Below, one piece after another: positions 9,001 through 19,400 of a stretch of DNA of 64,000 nt. The stretch spans positions 35,111 to 99,110 of the forward strand of contig JAFSRP010000003.1 in NCBI GenBank assembly GCA_017446045.1, written 5' to 3'. Source of the stretch: Lachnospiraceae bacterium (GTDB lineage Bacteria; Bacillota; Clostridia; Lachnospirales; Lachnospiraceae). The notes under the pieces were generated by a model. That model was not told the origin of the DNA and did no database searches. It saw only the letters and a program-made list of their open reading frames with translations. Position 1 is the first letter of the stretch; each line of letters starts with the position of its first letter. Both the position numbers and the translations under genes were made by a program.

Positions 9001-9134
9001 TGCGTTTCCCGAAATATTGAAAACGCTTCAGATTATGTCAACCTGAGCCGGCCTGTTGCCGGGGGCCGAGATTTAATATTACTATGATCTGGAACAAGTC
9101 CTCATGTTATGTTAACGAATCCGGGCGACTTCTC

Positions 9135-10249
9135 TCACAGCAATGTTGCCGGATCGACGTACTCGAGATCCAGTGCTTCCGCAACGGCTGCAAATGTGCA
9201 CTTTCCGTCGTAGGTATTGAGGCCGAGCATCAGGCCCGGATCGTCCTTGCAGGCAGCCGCGAGGCCCTTCTTCGTAAGGGTGATGCCGTAGGAAAGCGTG
9301 GAGTTCACCAGCGCTTCCGTAGAGGTACGCGGCACAGCGCCCGGAATGTTGGCCACGCAGTAATGCATGACACCGTCCACCTCGTAGACCGGATCCGCGT
9401 GTGTCGTCGGATGGGTCGTCTCAAAGCAGCCGCCCTGGTCAACGACGATATCCACGACCACGGCGCCCTTCTTCATGATCTTCAGGTCTTCGCGCTTCAC
9501 GAGCTTCGGTGCCTCGCGCCCCGGTGCGAGCAGGACACAGCCGATGACAAGGTCAGCCTTCGCAAGAGACTTGAGGAGGTTGTCGCGGCTCGAATACAGT
9601 GTCGTGACCTGGCTCCCGAAAACGTCATCCAGATACGCCAGCCGGTAGTGGTTGATATCCAGGATGGTTACCCTTGCTCCGAGGCCTGCGGCCATCCGCG
9701 CCGCATTCGTACCGGCATTTCCGCCGCCGAGAATGACGACTTCCGCCTTCTCGCATCCGGGAACCGCGCCCAGCATCACGCCGCGCCCGCCGTAGGTCTT
9801 CTCCAGATACTTCGCGCCCTCGATGATGGCTGTGCGTCCCGCGATCTCACTCATGCAGTAAAGGCAGGGCAGGCTCTTCTTCTTGTCCTGATGGTCTCGT
9901 AGGCCATCGCCGTCACTTTCTTTTCAAGCAGCGCCTTCGTAAGCTCCGCATCCGCCGCCAGATGGAAATAGGTAAAGATCAGAAGGCCCGGACGGAAGTA
10001 CTGGTACTCACTCTCCAATGGTTCCTTGACCTTCACGATCATCTCCGACGCATCCCAGACTTCCTTCGCCGTATCCAGGATCTTCGCGCCGTTCGCGACG
10101 AATTCGGCATCTTCGAACCCGGAACCAAGGCCCGCACCCTTTTCCACATAAACCGTATTACCCGCCTGCACATAAGCGCCCACAGCACCGGGGGTCAGTC
10201 CCACACGAAATTCATTGTTTTTGATCTCTTTTGGCAGACCAACGATCAT
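9135..10249 (-). pseudogene. ald: Alanine dehydrogenase with a single frameshift
   Basis: Two adjacent reading frames together give a normal-length (about 371-residue) alanine dehydrogenase, which oxidises L-alanine to pyruvate with NAD. The N-terminal part (10249 to 9851) has [13 protein letters not shown], the catalytic Lys region VKVKEP and the His in YFHLAAD. The C-terminal part (9854 to 9135) has the NAD-binding VVILGGGNAGTNAARMAAGLGA and VANIPGAVPRTST. The frame is lost just after AYETI: the bases ATCAGGACAAG would read ATC-CAG-GAC with one extra C, giving the usual ETIQD. The frames meet by ATGA overlap because the native Met of MSEIAGR coincides with the stop. A strong AAGGAGG precedes the start. 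Either a recent pseudogene or a sequencing error. Confidence 0.85.
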
Positions 10250-10305
10250 TGCAGTTTCCTCCTTGTCTGGTTATTTATATATCTCTGACTTAATAAACTG
10301 TTTTA

Positions 10306-11493
10306 TTAACTGAATTCTTTCGCGGCCTCTCCGAAGCGCCGGCAGCCTTCCGTGATCTGCTCCACAGTGTTGGGCGTAAAGGCCATGCGGTACCCGCCGT
10401 GCGCCAGTCCGTCCGCGGAAAATGAAGATGACGGCGAGAATGCCACCTTATGCTTATAGCAGCACTGCTGGAACGCATCCTCATCGACTCCTTCGGGCGA
10501 ACGCACGTAGCAGAACAGGCCGCCTTTGGCATCGTAGAGTTTCCATCCTTCCGGCAGATACTTATCGAAGCCGTCCCTTGCCGCGCGCCACTTGGCCTTG
10601 TTGATGCGGACGATATTGCGGACATTTTCCTCAAAATCATAGTCGCGCATGAAGTTGCGGCAGATCAGCTGGTTGAGGCAGGGCGTGTTGGAGTCGATAG
10701 CCGCCTTGTTGTTGGTGGCAATGCGGATGATCTCCGGCTCTGCCATGATAAAGCCGACCCGCAGGCCTGCGGCGATCGTCTTGGAGAACGTGCCGAGGTA
10801 GACCACGCGGTGCTCCGTATCCATGCTCTTGATCGTGGGAACATCCTCGCCTTCATAGCGGAGATCGCTGTAAGGATCGTCTTCCACGATGATCTTGTCA
10901 TAGCGGCAGGCCAGTTCGTAGATCGCCTTGCGCTTTTCCACCGAGGTCGTGATGCCGGTCGGGTTGCTGAAGGTGGGGATCAGGTAAATGAAACTCACCC
11001 GGTCCGTCGTCTTCAGCAGATGCTCCAGATGATCGGGATCCGGTCCGTCCTCCTCCAGCCGGATACCGACCGTTTCCCCGCGGAAGCCGCGGATCGTGTC
11101 GATCATGCCGGCATAGGTGATTTCTTCCGTGATGACCCGGTCACCGTCGTTCGTAAAGATCCTGGGCAGGAGATACAGTCCCTGCTGGCCGCCGGTGATG
11201 ATCAGCATATCATTGCCGGCCGTATCGATCCCGCGGACCTCGCGGAGACGCTTCATGATCACGTCCTTGAACTCCGCATCTCCGCCGTTATTGGTATAAA
11301 GCAGGATCTCATCAGGATAGTTTCTCGTGATCTCCTCCGCAATGTCATGGATCGCCTTCTGAGGAAGCGCCTCTAATGCAGGATTGCCCTCTCCGAAAGC
11401 AAGAAAGTCGGGATCGCTCCTCGAAAGTGCATCAATGACTCTGATGATGGGCTGCTTGCTGTCTTTTGCGCGTTCTGCAAACTGTACGTTCAT
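10306..11493 (-). CDS. PLP-dependent aminotransferase (class I/II, 2-aminoadipate-aminotransferase-like)
   Basis: 395 residues from the ATG at 11493, which has AGGAGA seven bases upstream. Fold-type I features are clear: a substrate/cofactor segment PTFSNPTGITTSVEKRKAIYELA, the Asp-Tyr pair in KIIVEDDPYSDLRY, and the PLP-binding Lys in YLGTFSKTIAAGLRVGF. The overall pattern (MNVQFAERAKDSKQPIIRVIDALSRSD, FGEGNPA, AFTPNTVEQITEG) resembles the catalytic half of MocR proteins and 2-aminoadipate/aromatic aminotransferases, but no DNA-binding domain is attached. It lies 56 bases upstream of alanine dehydrogenase in the same direction and opposite a PucR regulator, so a role in alanine or other amino-acid catabolism is likely. 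Exact substrate unknown. Confidence 0.88.
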   Translation of the reverse strand: MNVQFAERAKDSKQPIIRVIDALSRSDPDFLAFGEGNPALEALPQKAIHDIAEEITRNYPDEILLYTNNGGDAEFKDVIMKRLREVRGIDTAGNDMLIITGGQQGLYLLPRIFTNDGDRVITEEITYAGMIDTIRGFRGETVGIRLEEDGPDPDHLEHLLKTTDRVSFIYLIPTFSNPTGITTSVEKRKAIYELACRYDKIIVEDDPYSDLRYEGEDVPTIKSMDTEHRVVYLGTFSKTIAAGLRVGFIMAEPEIIRIATNNKAAIDSNTPCLNQLICRNFMRDYDFEENVRNIVRINKAKWRAARDGFDKYLPEGWKLYDAKGGLFCYVRSPEGVDEDAFQQCCYKHKVAFSPSSSFSADGLAHGGYRMAFTPNTVEQITEGCRRFGEAAKEFS

Positions 11494-11566
11494 CTGATTC
11501 TCCTGTCCCCGGGACCGGCTGTGTCCCGGCATCTCCTGCTGCCATATATGGATTATTATCTGCTTT

Positions 11567-11596
11567 CATCATAGTCTCTGCAGGCATTTTCCGCAA
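11567..11596 (-). promoter_or_regulatory. Promoter of the aminotransferase-ald operon
   Basis: On the minus strand TTGCGG (11596-11591) and TATGAT (11572-11567) are separated by 17-18 bases, a good sigma-70-type promoter about 75 bases before the aminotransferase start. Confidence 0.6.
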
Positions 11597-11620
11597 CCGC
11601 CATGATGTCCGATGAAACCC

Positions 11621-11651
11621 TTGATTATTTCAACAAACTGTGGCATAAAAT
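11621..11651 (+). promoter_or_regulatory. Candidate pucR promoter with overlapping CTGTGG-Y-ATAAAA motif
   Basis: TTGATT (11621) and CATAAA (11644) are 17 bases apart. CTGTGGCATAAAA at 11638-11650 matches CTGTGGTATAAAA at 14954-14966, just upstream of the alanine symporter promoter, in 12 of 13 bases. It may be a binding site of the adjacent PucR regulator, here overlapping its own -10 box. Confidence 0.4.
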
Positions 11652-11720
11652 GAATAACCGGCATTCCCCGCCGGCACATAAGCTGCCAATGAAATGTTCC
11701 GAAACCGGAGGCATAGTCCC

Positions 11721-13316
11721 ATGTATACACTGGAAGACTTTCTCAATGACTTTTCCCCGCACGGCGTAAGGCCGTTCACCAAAAAGGACCTGCTGAAGAG
11801 CACCGGCATCGAGTCCATCTCCGTCCAGGAATATCCCCTGGAAGGCTACAAGACCGAAAACGAATTCGTCCTGAGCACGATCCTCGGATGCGAAAGGGAC
11901 GAAGAACAGCTCCTGAAATTCATCCGTACGATCCGTGCGGGCGGAGCCTCGGCGCTCGGGATCTCCGTCCTGGGCGACTGGTTCACCCCCTCCCGGCGGG
12001 TCCTGGAGTACTGCAATGACAACGGCTTCGCGCTGTTTTTCCTCCCCTGGGACCTTCGCTTCGCCTTCATCACAAAGACCGTCCTTTCCAGGGTCAGCGA
12101 ATCCAGGCTGAGCATCTACAAGGAACTGCAGGAGACGCTCCTCCACAATTTCCTTACCCAGGAAGGGCTGGATGCGGCGGCAAGCACCCTATACTATTTC
12201 TTTTCCGCGCCGGTCTGTATCTACGATGTCAACCATGTGCTGAAGCAGCGCTGCCCGGACGCGGCGGAAGGTTCCGGCCCGGTCCCGGAAGCGGCCCCCG
12301 GGGGATCGGCTAAGGCGGCTTCCGGTTCCGGAGACTGTATCTCTATCCCGCTTGAGATCAGCGGCACTGCCTACGGACAGGTCGTCGTTTCCGGGGAGAG
12401 CGATGTGATCCGTACGGACGACGACATCGCCCTGGTGCAGAAATACATCTCCCTTCCGCTCTTCCTCTGGTTCAACCGGGAAAGGATCGAGGATCTCACG
12501 GTCAACCGCCTGCGCAGCGACTTTGTCTGGAACCTGGTCAACCGGTCGTACGACACCTATGAGGAAATGCTGGAGGAAGGCATGCGCCTCGGCCACGATC
12601 TGACGCACCCCTATGCCGGGATCGCTGTCAGGATCCTCGAGGAAAATACCGACACGCCCAAACTGAACGAGTATTCCGAGGAGACCAGGCGACTTTCGGA
12701 ATCCCTGGAAAGCCTGCTTCTGCAAAGCCGGAAGGACAAGCGCCCGGACGTCTTTTTCGCGAGCCGCGGACTCAAATGCCTGGTATTCCTGGACTGCAGG
12801 AGAAACTTCGGCCACGACAGGATCCGGCAGTACGTGGAGAAGGTCTACCAGAGCTTCCGCGAGGCCAATCCGTCCTATACACTGCGTTTCGGCATCAGCG
12901 AGATCTCGCGGGATGCCCGTCCCGACTTTCCGGCGCTCTCCGCGGACGCCGAGCTCGCGCTGCAGTACTGTCAGGAATCCGGCGGCCCGAGCTATTACTT
13001 TACCAGCAAGGATTCACAGTTTTACAGGCTCGTCGTCGAGCTCGCCCGCGATCCCGTGATCTATGCGGCGGCGAAAGAAATGATGGAAAAGCTCCAGGGC
13101 CCCGAGACGAGGGCCGGCATGGATCTCCAGCATACCCTGATCACCTATATACAGTGCAACTACAACCAGAGCCTCACGGCGCGGGCGCTGTACCTGAACC
13201 GCCATTCCCTTCTGTACCGGATCAGAAAAATCGAAGAGATCACCGGTATGTCCCTGACGGACCACCGGGATCTCTTCACACTTGAAGTTTATACCAGGAT
13301 CATGAAAAACTACTGA
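11721..13316 (+). CDS. PucR family transcriptional regulator
   Basis: 531 residues from the ATG at 11721, which has GGAGG nine bases upstream; an in-frame ATG at 11694 lacks one. Domain order fits the PucR/CdaR family: an N-terminal PucR sensor domain (about 1-125), an Ala/Gly/Pro-rich linker (about 180-205), a central degenerate GGDEF-like CdaR domain (about 250-430), and a C-terminal helix-turn-helix of the HTH_30 type (LTARALYLNRHSLLYRIRKI, near 480-500). It is divergent from the aminotransferase-ald operon and convergent with the alanine symporter gene, so it is the likely activator of this module, as PucR-like proteins often are for amino-acid or purine catabolism. The effector is unknown. 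Confidence 0.9.
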   Translation: MYTLEDFLNDFSPHGVRPFTKKDLLKSTGIESISVQEYPLEGYKTENEFVLSTILGCERDEEQLLKFIRTIRAGGASALGISVLGDWFTPSRRVLEYCNDNGFALFFLPWDLRFAFITKTVLSRVSESRLSIYKELQETLLHNFLTQEGLDAAASTLYYFFSAPVCIYDVNHVLKQRCPDAAEGSGPVPEAAPGGSAKAASGSGDCISIPLEISGTAYGQVVVSGESDVIRTDDDIALVQKYISLPLFLWFNRERIEDLTVNRLRSDFVWNLVNRSYDTYEEMLEEGMRLGHDLTHPYAGIAVRILEENTDTPKLNEYSEETRRLSESLESLLLQSRKDKRPDVFFASRGLKCLVFLDCRRNFGHDRIRQYVEKVYQSFREANPSYTLRFGISEISRDARPDFPALSADAELALQYCQESGGPSYYFTSKDSQFYRLVVELARDPVIYAAAKEMMEKLQGPETRAGMDLQHTLITYIQCNYNQSLTARALYLNRHSLLYRIRKIEEITGMSLTDHRDLFTLEVYTRIMKNY

Positions 13317-13361
13317 TGATGCGGTGCTGCCGATCGTTCGCCGCTGCTGTAATTAAAGCGC

Positions 13362-13380
13362 CGCCGATCGTTCGGCGTTT
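13362..13380 (+). terminator. Probable terminator of pucR
   Basis: CGCCGA (13362-13367) and TCGGCG (13372-13377) form a short stem with loop TCGT followed by TTTC. It is weak but sits in the 84-base gap between convergent genes. Confidence 0.4.
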
Positions 13381-13400
13381 CAAATAATCCGCGAAAGCGC

Positions 13401-14780
13401 TTATTTCGCGCGCTTTTCCGCCTCGTATTTCGGAAGCTCCGCCGCATAGAACTCTTCCTTCATCTTTACGACTTCCTTGCCGAGCAGGATGACACCGATC
13501 GCGTTCGGAATGATCATCAGGCCGTTTGCGGTATCCGCAAGGTCCCAGGCAAGGCCGAGGGTCGTATAGGAACCGACGATGATGAAGACGAGCCACAGCA
13601 CCTTGAGCGCGTTCTTTGCCTTGGTTCCCCAGAGATAATCTCCGGCTTTTTCCACGTAGTTGTACCAGCTGATCAGGCAGGAGAAGCCGAACAGGATCTC
13701 TGCCCCGAGGACGACGAAGGAACCGAAGTGACCGGGCAGAAGCGTATCAAACGCGCGCATGGTCAGGGCTGCTCCGTCCAGTCCCGTATCCCACAGGCCG
13801 GACATGATGACTGCCAGGCCGGAGATCGTACAGACGATGAACGTATCCACGAAGACCTCCAGCGGGCCCCAGATCGCCTGCTCGGCGGGTGAGGAGACCC
13901 TTGCGGAAGCATGGGTGATCGCCGCGGTACCGATACCGGCTTCATTGGAGAAGATACCTCTCGCGAATCCGTACCGCATCACCATCAGGACAGTAGCACC
14001 GGCGAGTCCGCCGCCTGCAGCCTTCGGATTGAACGCCAGGGAAATGATCTGGACGATCGCCATGGGAAGCTTCGTGATATTAAGGATGATGACCAGAAGG
14101 CCGCAGAGCAGGTAAGCGCCTGCCATAAACGGCGAAAGCAGTCCGCAGACCTCACCGATCCTGGTGATGCCGCCGATGATGACGATGCCGGTCAGGATCA
14201 TGAAGACGACGCCGGCGATCATCGGGTTGATGCCGAACTGTTCATTGAGGGCTGCTGCCATGGTGTTGGTATCGACCACGGCGGAGATCATGAATCCCGC
14301 GAAGATCATGAAGATCGCGAACAGGGTGCCGAGCCACTTCTGGTGAAGCCCTTCGGAAAGATAATACATGGGGCCGCCCGCCCAGCTGCCGTCTGCCATC
14401 TTTTTCCGGTATCTGATACCCAGGGCGATCTCGGCAAACTTGGTCGCGCAGCCGACCAGCGCCGCCACGAGCATCCAGAACAAAGCACCGGGGCCGCCCA
14501 GCACGATCGCGGTCGCGACACCCGCGATATTGCCCGATCCGACGACAGCGGATACGGAGACCATGGCTGCCTGGAAGGAAGAAATATCGCCGTCGCCGCC
14601 CTCATCCTTTTTGGTAAAGGCTTTGACATAGGTCTGTTTCACCATAAAGCCCCAGTTGCGGAACTGGATGCCTTTCAGGCGGACCGTCGTGATAATGCCG
14701 ACCGCCATGATGAGGATGATACACGGAACACCCCATACGAAATCATTAATATAGCCGTTTATACTCTCTATCCACTCCAT
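13401..14780 (-). CDS. Alanine/glycine:cation symporter (AGCS family)
   Basis: 459 residues from the ATG at 14780 (AAAGGATG ribosome binding site; the longer reading frame upstream is not preceded by one). A polytopic membrane protein with about 10-11 helices. The AGCS signatures are visible: SSFQAAMVSVSAVVGSGNIA, the GGPGALFWMLVAALVG helix, FARGIFSNEAGIGTAAI, and the ISWYNYVEKAG loop. Family members import L-alanine or glycine with Na+ or H+. Its position beside alanine dehydrogenase, an aminotransferase and a PucR regulator supports alanine as substrate. It has its own promoter and converges with pucR. Confidence 0.93.
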   Translation of the reverse strand: MEWIESINGYINDFVWGVPCIILIMAVGIITTVRLKGIQFRNWGFMVKQTYVKAFTKKDEGGDGDISSFQAAMVSVSAVVGSGNIAGVATAIVLGGPGALFWMLVAALVGCATKFAEIALGIRYRKKMADGSWAGGPMYYLSEGLHQKWLGTLFAIFMIFAGFMISAVVDTNTMAAALNEQFGINPMIAGVVFMILTGIVIIGGITRIGEVCGLLSPFMAGAYLLCGLLVIILNITKLPMAIVQIISLAFNPKAAGGGLAGATVLMVMRYGFARGIFSNEAGIGTAAITHASARVSSPAEQAIWGPLEVFVDTFIVCTISGLAVIMSGLWDTGLDGAALTMRAFDTLLPGHFGSFVVLGAEILFGFSCLISWYNYVEKAGDYLWGTKAKNALKVLWLVFIIVGSYTTLGLAWDLADTANGLMIIPNAIGVILLGKEVVKMKEEFYAAELPKYEAEKRAK

Positions 14781-14915
14781 ATCCGCATCCTTTCCGGCTC
14801 TCGGGAGCCTGATCTCAAATAACAGAAACCCCAAATGATACGGCGCTCCCGGCCGAAAGCCACTCAACGCAGCTTATCAGGCCTTAAGTCGTCGTATGTC
14901 ATTCTTCTGCTGTTT

Positions 14916-14966
14916 ATTATAGGCTTTTGTTCAGAGCCATGACAACCAACATTCTGTGGTATAAAA
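14916..14966 (-). promoter_or_regulatory. Promoter and candidate PucR site of the alanine symporter
   Basis: On the minus strand TTGTCA (14945-14940) and TATAAT (14921-14916) are 18 bases apart. Just upstream of the -35 box, plus-strand CTGTGGTATAAAA (14954-14966) repeats the motif found at the pucR promoter, a position suited to an activator. The remainder of 14781-15043 shows no gene. Confidence 0.6.
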
Positions 14967-15043
14967 ATACAGGGTTTTCATCCATTCTGGTGCATACAGC
15001 TTCCTGTTCCCGCACACATCCCGCCGCATACGCCATCCTGCTC

Positions 15044-16450
15044 CTACATATTCGAATACCCTTCCAGGTATTCGTCGACGGCCCTGGCGCAGGCGCGTCC
15101 GTCCGCGATCGCTTTCACCACCAGGGAAGGACCGCGGCGCATGTCTCCGCAGGTAAAGATCTGAGGGTCATCTGTCCGGTACGCCTTATCCACAGCACAC
15201 TGCCGCCGGCCGAGGCAGCCCCCGCTGTTCAGGGTCAGCCCGAACGCTTCCGCAATGGCAGGGTCCGTCCCGCTGAATCCTGCAGCTGTGATCAGCAGCT
15301 CGGCCTCTATCTCTTTCTCTTTTCCCGCCGTAACGATCGTCAGGCCTTTTAAGTCCCCGTGTTCATCCTGATGCAGTTTCTTAAGCGTCGTCTCATAGAG
15401 CCTCGGATCCTGCCCGTAGAGCGCGGCAGCTTCCTCCTGTCCGTATTCTGTCCGGCTGTTCTCACGATCATATGGCCATCTTGCGCCCGAAGCCGCTGCC
15501 CGGGGCTTCCGGACGAGCTGCAGCACCGACGCCGCCCCCTGCCGCACTGCCGTCGCGACGCAGTCCGTAGCCGTATCTCCGTTGCCCACGATGACGACAT
15601 TCTTTCCGGAAGCGTCATACCGGCTCTTTTCTCCCGCGAGCAGCGCCCTGGTGGACTCCGTAAGGTAGTCCAGTGCCGTCAGCACGCCGGAGCCGGCGTT
15701 TAGCTCCGGTCCGATCACCCGGGCTTTCCTTGCCCCGCAGCTCAGGACCACCGCGTCATAGGCGCTCTTCAGGGAGGATGCAGGTATATCTTTTCCGATC
15801 TCCGCCGACAGGATGAGCTCGATCCCTTCCGCCTTCATCTTTTCGATCCTGCGCAGGACCACGCCTTTATCCAGCTTCATATTGGGGATCCCGTACATCA
15901 GCAGCCCGCCCGGCCGGTCGTCTTTCTCGTAGACCGTCACGCTGTGTCCCCGCTGGTTCAGCTGGTCGGCGACTGCCAGTCCCGCCGGACCGGAACCGAT
16001 GACAGCCACTTTCTTCCCGGTACGGACCGCAGGGAGCTGCGGCCGCATCCAACCCTTCTCCCAGGCCAGCTCGATGACCGCCAGTTCGTTGCTGCGTATG
16101 GTCACGGGTTCATCCCAGATCCCGCAGGTGCAGGCATTTTCACACAGGGCGGGACAGACCCGTCCGGTGAATTCCGGAAAATTGTTCGTTTTCATCAGCC
16201 GGGCCCAGGCATGGTACCAGTTCCCGGCATATACTTCGTCATTCCATTCGGGGACCAGGTTGTGCAGGGGGCATCCATACTCGGACTGACAAAAAGGGAC
16301 CCCGCAGTTCATGCAGCGCGCAGCCTGTATCTCCCTGGTCTTCCTGTCAGGCATACCGTGAAACTCATAATAGTCTCGGATGCGCTCGAAAACATCCTCA
16401 CACGGCAGGTCTTTTCTTGTGTAATCTAAAAATCCTGTTGGTTTTCCCAT
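15044..16450 (-). CDS. gltD: Glutamate synthase (NADPH) small subunit
   Basis: 468 residues, the normal length. The N-terminal part has the Cys-rich region for [4Fe-4S] clusters (RCMNCGVPFC, CPLHNLVPEW, CPALCENACTCG). An FAD-binding Rossmann motif follows (VIGSGPAGLAVADQLNQRG) and later an NADPH-binding motif (VVIVGNGDTATDCVATAVRQG). The subunit passes electrons from NADPH to the large subunit, which turns 2-oxoglutarate and glutamine into two glutamates. The gene starts 6 bases after gltB and is the last gene of the nine-gene nitrogen run. No clear terminator was found downstream. Confidence 0.96.
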   Translation of the reverse strand: MGKPTGFLDYTRKDLPCEDVFERIRDYYEFHGMPDRKTREIQAARCMNCGVPFCQSEYGCPLHNLVPEWNDEVYAGNWYHAWARLMKTNNFPEFTGRVCPALCENACTCGIWDEPVTIRSNELAVIELAWEKGWMRPQLPAVRTGKKVAVIGSGPAGLAVADQLNQRGHSVTVYEKDDRPGGLLMYGIPNMKLDKGVVLRRIEKMKAEGIELILSAEIGKDIPASSLKSAYDAVVLSCGARKARVIGPELNAGSGVLTALDYLTESTRALLAGEKSRYDASGKNVVIVGNGDTATDCVATAVRQGAASVLQLVRKPRAAASGARWPYDRENSRTEYGQEEAAALYGQDPRLYETTLKKLHQDEHGDLKGLTIVTAGKEKEIEAELLITAAGFSGTDPAIAEAFGLTLNSGGCLGRRQCAVDKAYRTDDPQIFTCGDMRRGPSLVVKAIADGRACARAVDEYLEGYSNM

Positions 16451-16456
16451 GACAGC

Positions 16457-19400
16457 TCACACATTTCCCTTCTGTACAGTATAGAATGCTTCCAGTTCCG
16501 CCTGGTCTCTCGATATCCCACGTTTCTCCAGCAAACGGATCGCTGTGCGCATATTCGCGTAGTCTGTGGGGATCACCTTTTTGAACAGGGGCAGCATGGT
16601 CTCCCAGTGTTCAAGGATATCCTTTCCGCAGGGAGAGCCGGTCTCGCTGACATGCTTTTCGATCAGCGATTTCAGCTTCCCGGTATCCTCCTCATCCCGG
16701 ACTGGTCCCATCGTCACCAGCTCCTTGTTGAGCTTTCTGTAAAGATCATGGTGCCGGTCCAGGACATACGCCGTGCCTCCGGACATACCCGCGGCAAAAT
16801 TCCTGCCGGTCTCTCCGAGGATCACCACGCACCCTCCGGTCATGTATTCACAGCCGTGGTCTCCCACGCCTTCCACGACAGCCTCCGCGCCGGAGTTCCG
16901 CACGCAGAACCGCTCTCCCGCGACGCCGCCGATATAGGCCTCTCCGGAAGTCGCCCCGTAGAGGGCCACATTTCCGACGATGATATTCTTTCCGGGATCC
17001 AGCCTGCTTCCGCGCGGCTGATGCAGGACCAGTTTGCCTCCGGACAGGCCTTTGCCGAAGTAGTCATTGCAGTCGCCCGCCAGGCGGATCGTCATGCCCT
17101 TTGGGATAAAGGCGCCGAAGGACTGGCCTCCCCCGCCTTCCGCCTGGACAAGCACCGTATCTTCCGCAAGACTGTTTCCGCACTCTTTCGTGATCCTGGA
17201 CCCGAGCAGCGTGCCGAAAGTGCGGTCCGTACTGGATACCCGGACCTTTGCCTTCATCGGTTTATGCTCCGACATCGCTTTTTCGAAAGCCGGGATCAGA
17301 TGTCTGCTGTCTGCTGTCCGCTCCAGATGGAAATCATAGATGGCTGCCGGGTCAAAATGATCCGTACAGTCCGTCAGGTCTCCCAGGATCTCCTGAAGGG
17401 AAATGCGGACCTGTCTTCGCGCGGAACCTGCATTTTCCCGCATCTTCAGAAGGGAACGCCGTCCGATCAGTTCGTCTACCGTCCGGACGCCCAGACGGGC
17501 CATGATCCCGCGCAGTTCTTCCGCCACAAAGGTCATGAAGCAGATCACATCCTCCGGGGTGCCGCGGAACCGGCACCGCAGTACCGGGTTCTGTGTCGCG
17601 ATCCCGGCTGGACAGGTGTCCAGGTTGCAGACGCGCATCATGACGCAGCCCATCGCGATCAGGGGCGCGGTAGCAAATCCGTATTCTTCCGCTCCCAGGA
17701 TAGCCGCGATCGCGACATCACGCCCTGTGAGGAGCTTTCCGTCCGTTTCAAGGATGACCCGTTTCCGCAGGCCGCTGCCGATCAGTGTCCGGTGCGCTTC
17801 CGAAAGCCCCAGCTCCCAGGGAAGACCGGCATTCTGGATGGAACTGCGCGGCGCAGCGCCGGTCCCGCCGTCATATCCGGAGATCAGGACCACCTGTGCG
17901 CCTGCTTTTGCCACACCGCAGGCAATCGTTCCGACGCCCGCCTCAGAGACCAGCTTGACGGAGATGCGCGCTCCGCTGTTCGCATTTTTCAGGTCATAGA
18001 TCAGCTGCGCCAGGTCTTCGATAGAGTAGATATCATGGTGCGGCGGGGGACTGATCAGGCTGACGCCCGGTGTCGAATGCCTGGTCTTTGCGATCCAGGG
18101 ATAGACCTTCCGGCCTGGCAGGTGTCCGCCCTCTCCCGGCTTCGCTCCCTGCGCCATTTTGATCTGGATCTCTGCCGCCGAGCACAGGTACTCGCTGGTG
18201 ACCCCGAAACGTCCGGACGCCACCTGCTTGATCGCGGAGTTTTTCCCGGTCCCGAGCCTCTCCGGGGACTCTCCGCCCTCACCGCTGTTGGATTTGCCCT
18301 TCAGCCGGTTCATTGCCTCCGCCAGGCATTCATGGGCTTCCTGCGAGATCGACCCGTAGGACATGGCGCCCGTCTTGAAGCGCTTTACGATCTCTTCAAC
18401 GCTCTCGACCTCCTGGAGCGGAACCCCGCCGTCCTCCGGCCAGACGAAGTCCAGGAGGCCCCGCAGCGTCTGCGGGTCGCGCTCTTTGTGGATGCGGTCC
18501 GAATACTGGAGGAAACGCTCATAGCTTCGCTCACGCACCGCCTCCTGCAGAGCCACGATGGTCCCCGCATCGAACAGGTGCTGTTCCCCGTGCTCTCCTT
18601 CCCTCTGCCGGAAGGTACCGACGCTGTCGATCCGCGTATCGACCCCATAGCCCAGCGGGTCAAAGGCCCGGCTGTGGTGGTACTCCACCGCCTCGCCGAT
18701 CTCCTTCAGGCCGATCCCGGCGGCATGGTTGATCGTATGGGTAAAATATTTATCAACGACCTCCTGCGTGAATCCGATCGATTCGAAGATCTGGGCAGAC
18801 TGGTAAGCCTGCAGGGTGGAAATGCCCATCTTGGAAGCGATCTTGACCATCCCGTGCAGGATCGCGCTGTTATAATCATCGATCGCCGTATGCGCGTCTT
18901 TATCCAGAAGCTTCCGCTCTATGCATTCTTCGATACATTCATGCACCAGGTACGGACAGATCGCCCTGGCACCGTAGCCCAAAAGGACCGCGAAATGATG
19001 GACTTCCCGCGGCTCCGCACTCTCCAGGATAATGGAAACGGCGGTCCGCTTCTTCGTCCGGATCAGGTACTGCTCCATGGCAGAGACTGCCAGGAGGGAA
19101 GGGATCGCCACGTGGTTCTCATCCACGCCCCGGTCCGAGAGGATGATGATGTTGGCGCCATCCCTGTACGCCTTGTCGCAGGCGATAAACAGGTTTTCGA
19201 CCGCCCATTCGAGCGGGCTGTTTTTGTAATACAGGAGAGATACGGTCTTCACGCAGAATCCCTCATGCTTCATTGCCCGGATCTTCATCAGGTCCACCCG
19301 GGTCAGGACCGGGTTGTTCACCTGGAGGACGCGGCAGTTCTCCGGGAGGTCCTTCAGCAGGTTTCCGTCCCGGCCGATATACACGGTCGTATCTGTTACG

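Noticed and set aside
9135-10249. Two-subunit alanine dehydrogenase
   Set aside because: The break falls within a conserved strand and one missing base restores the standard single chain, so a frameshift is simpler.
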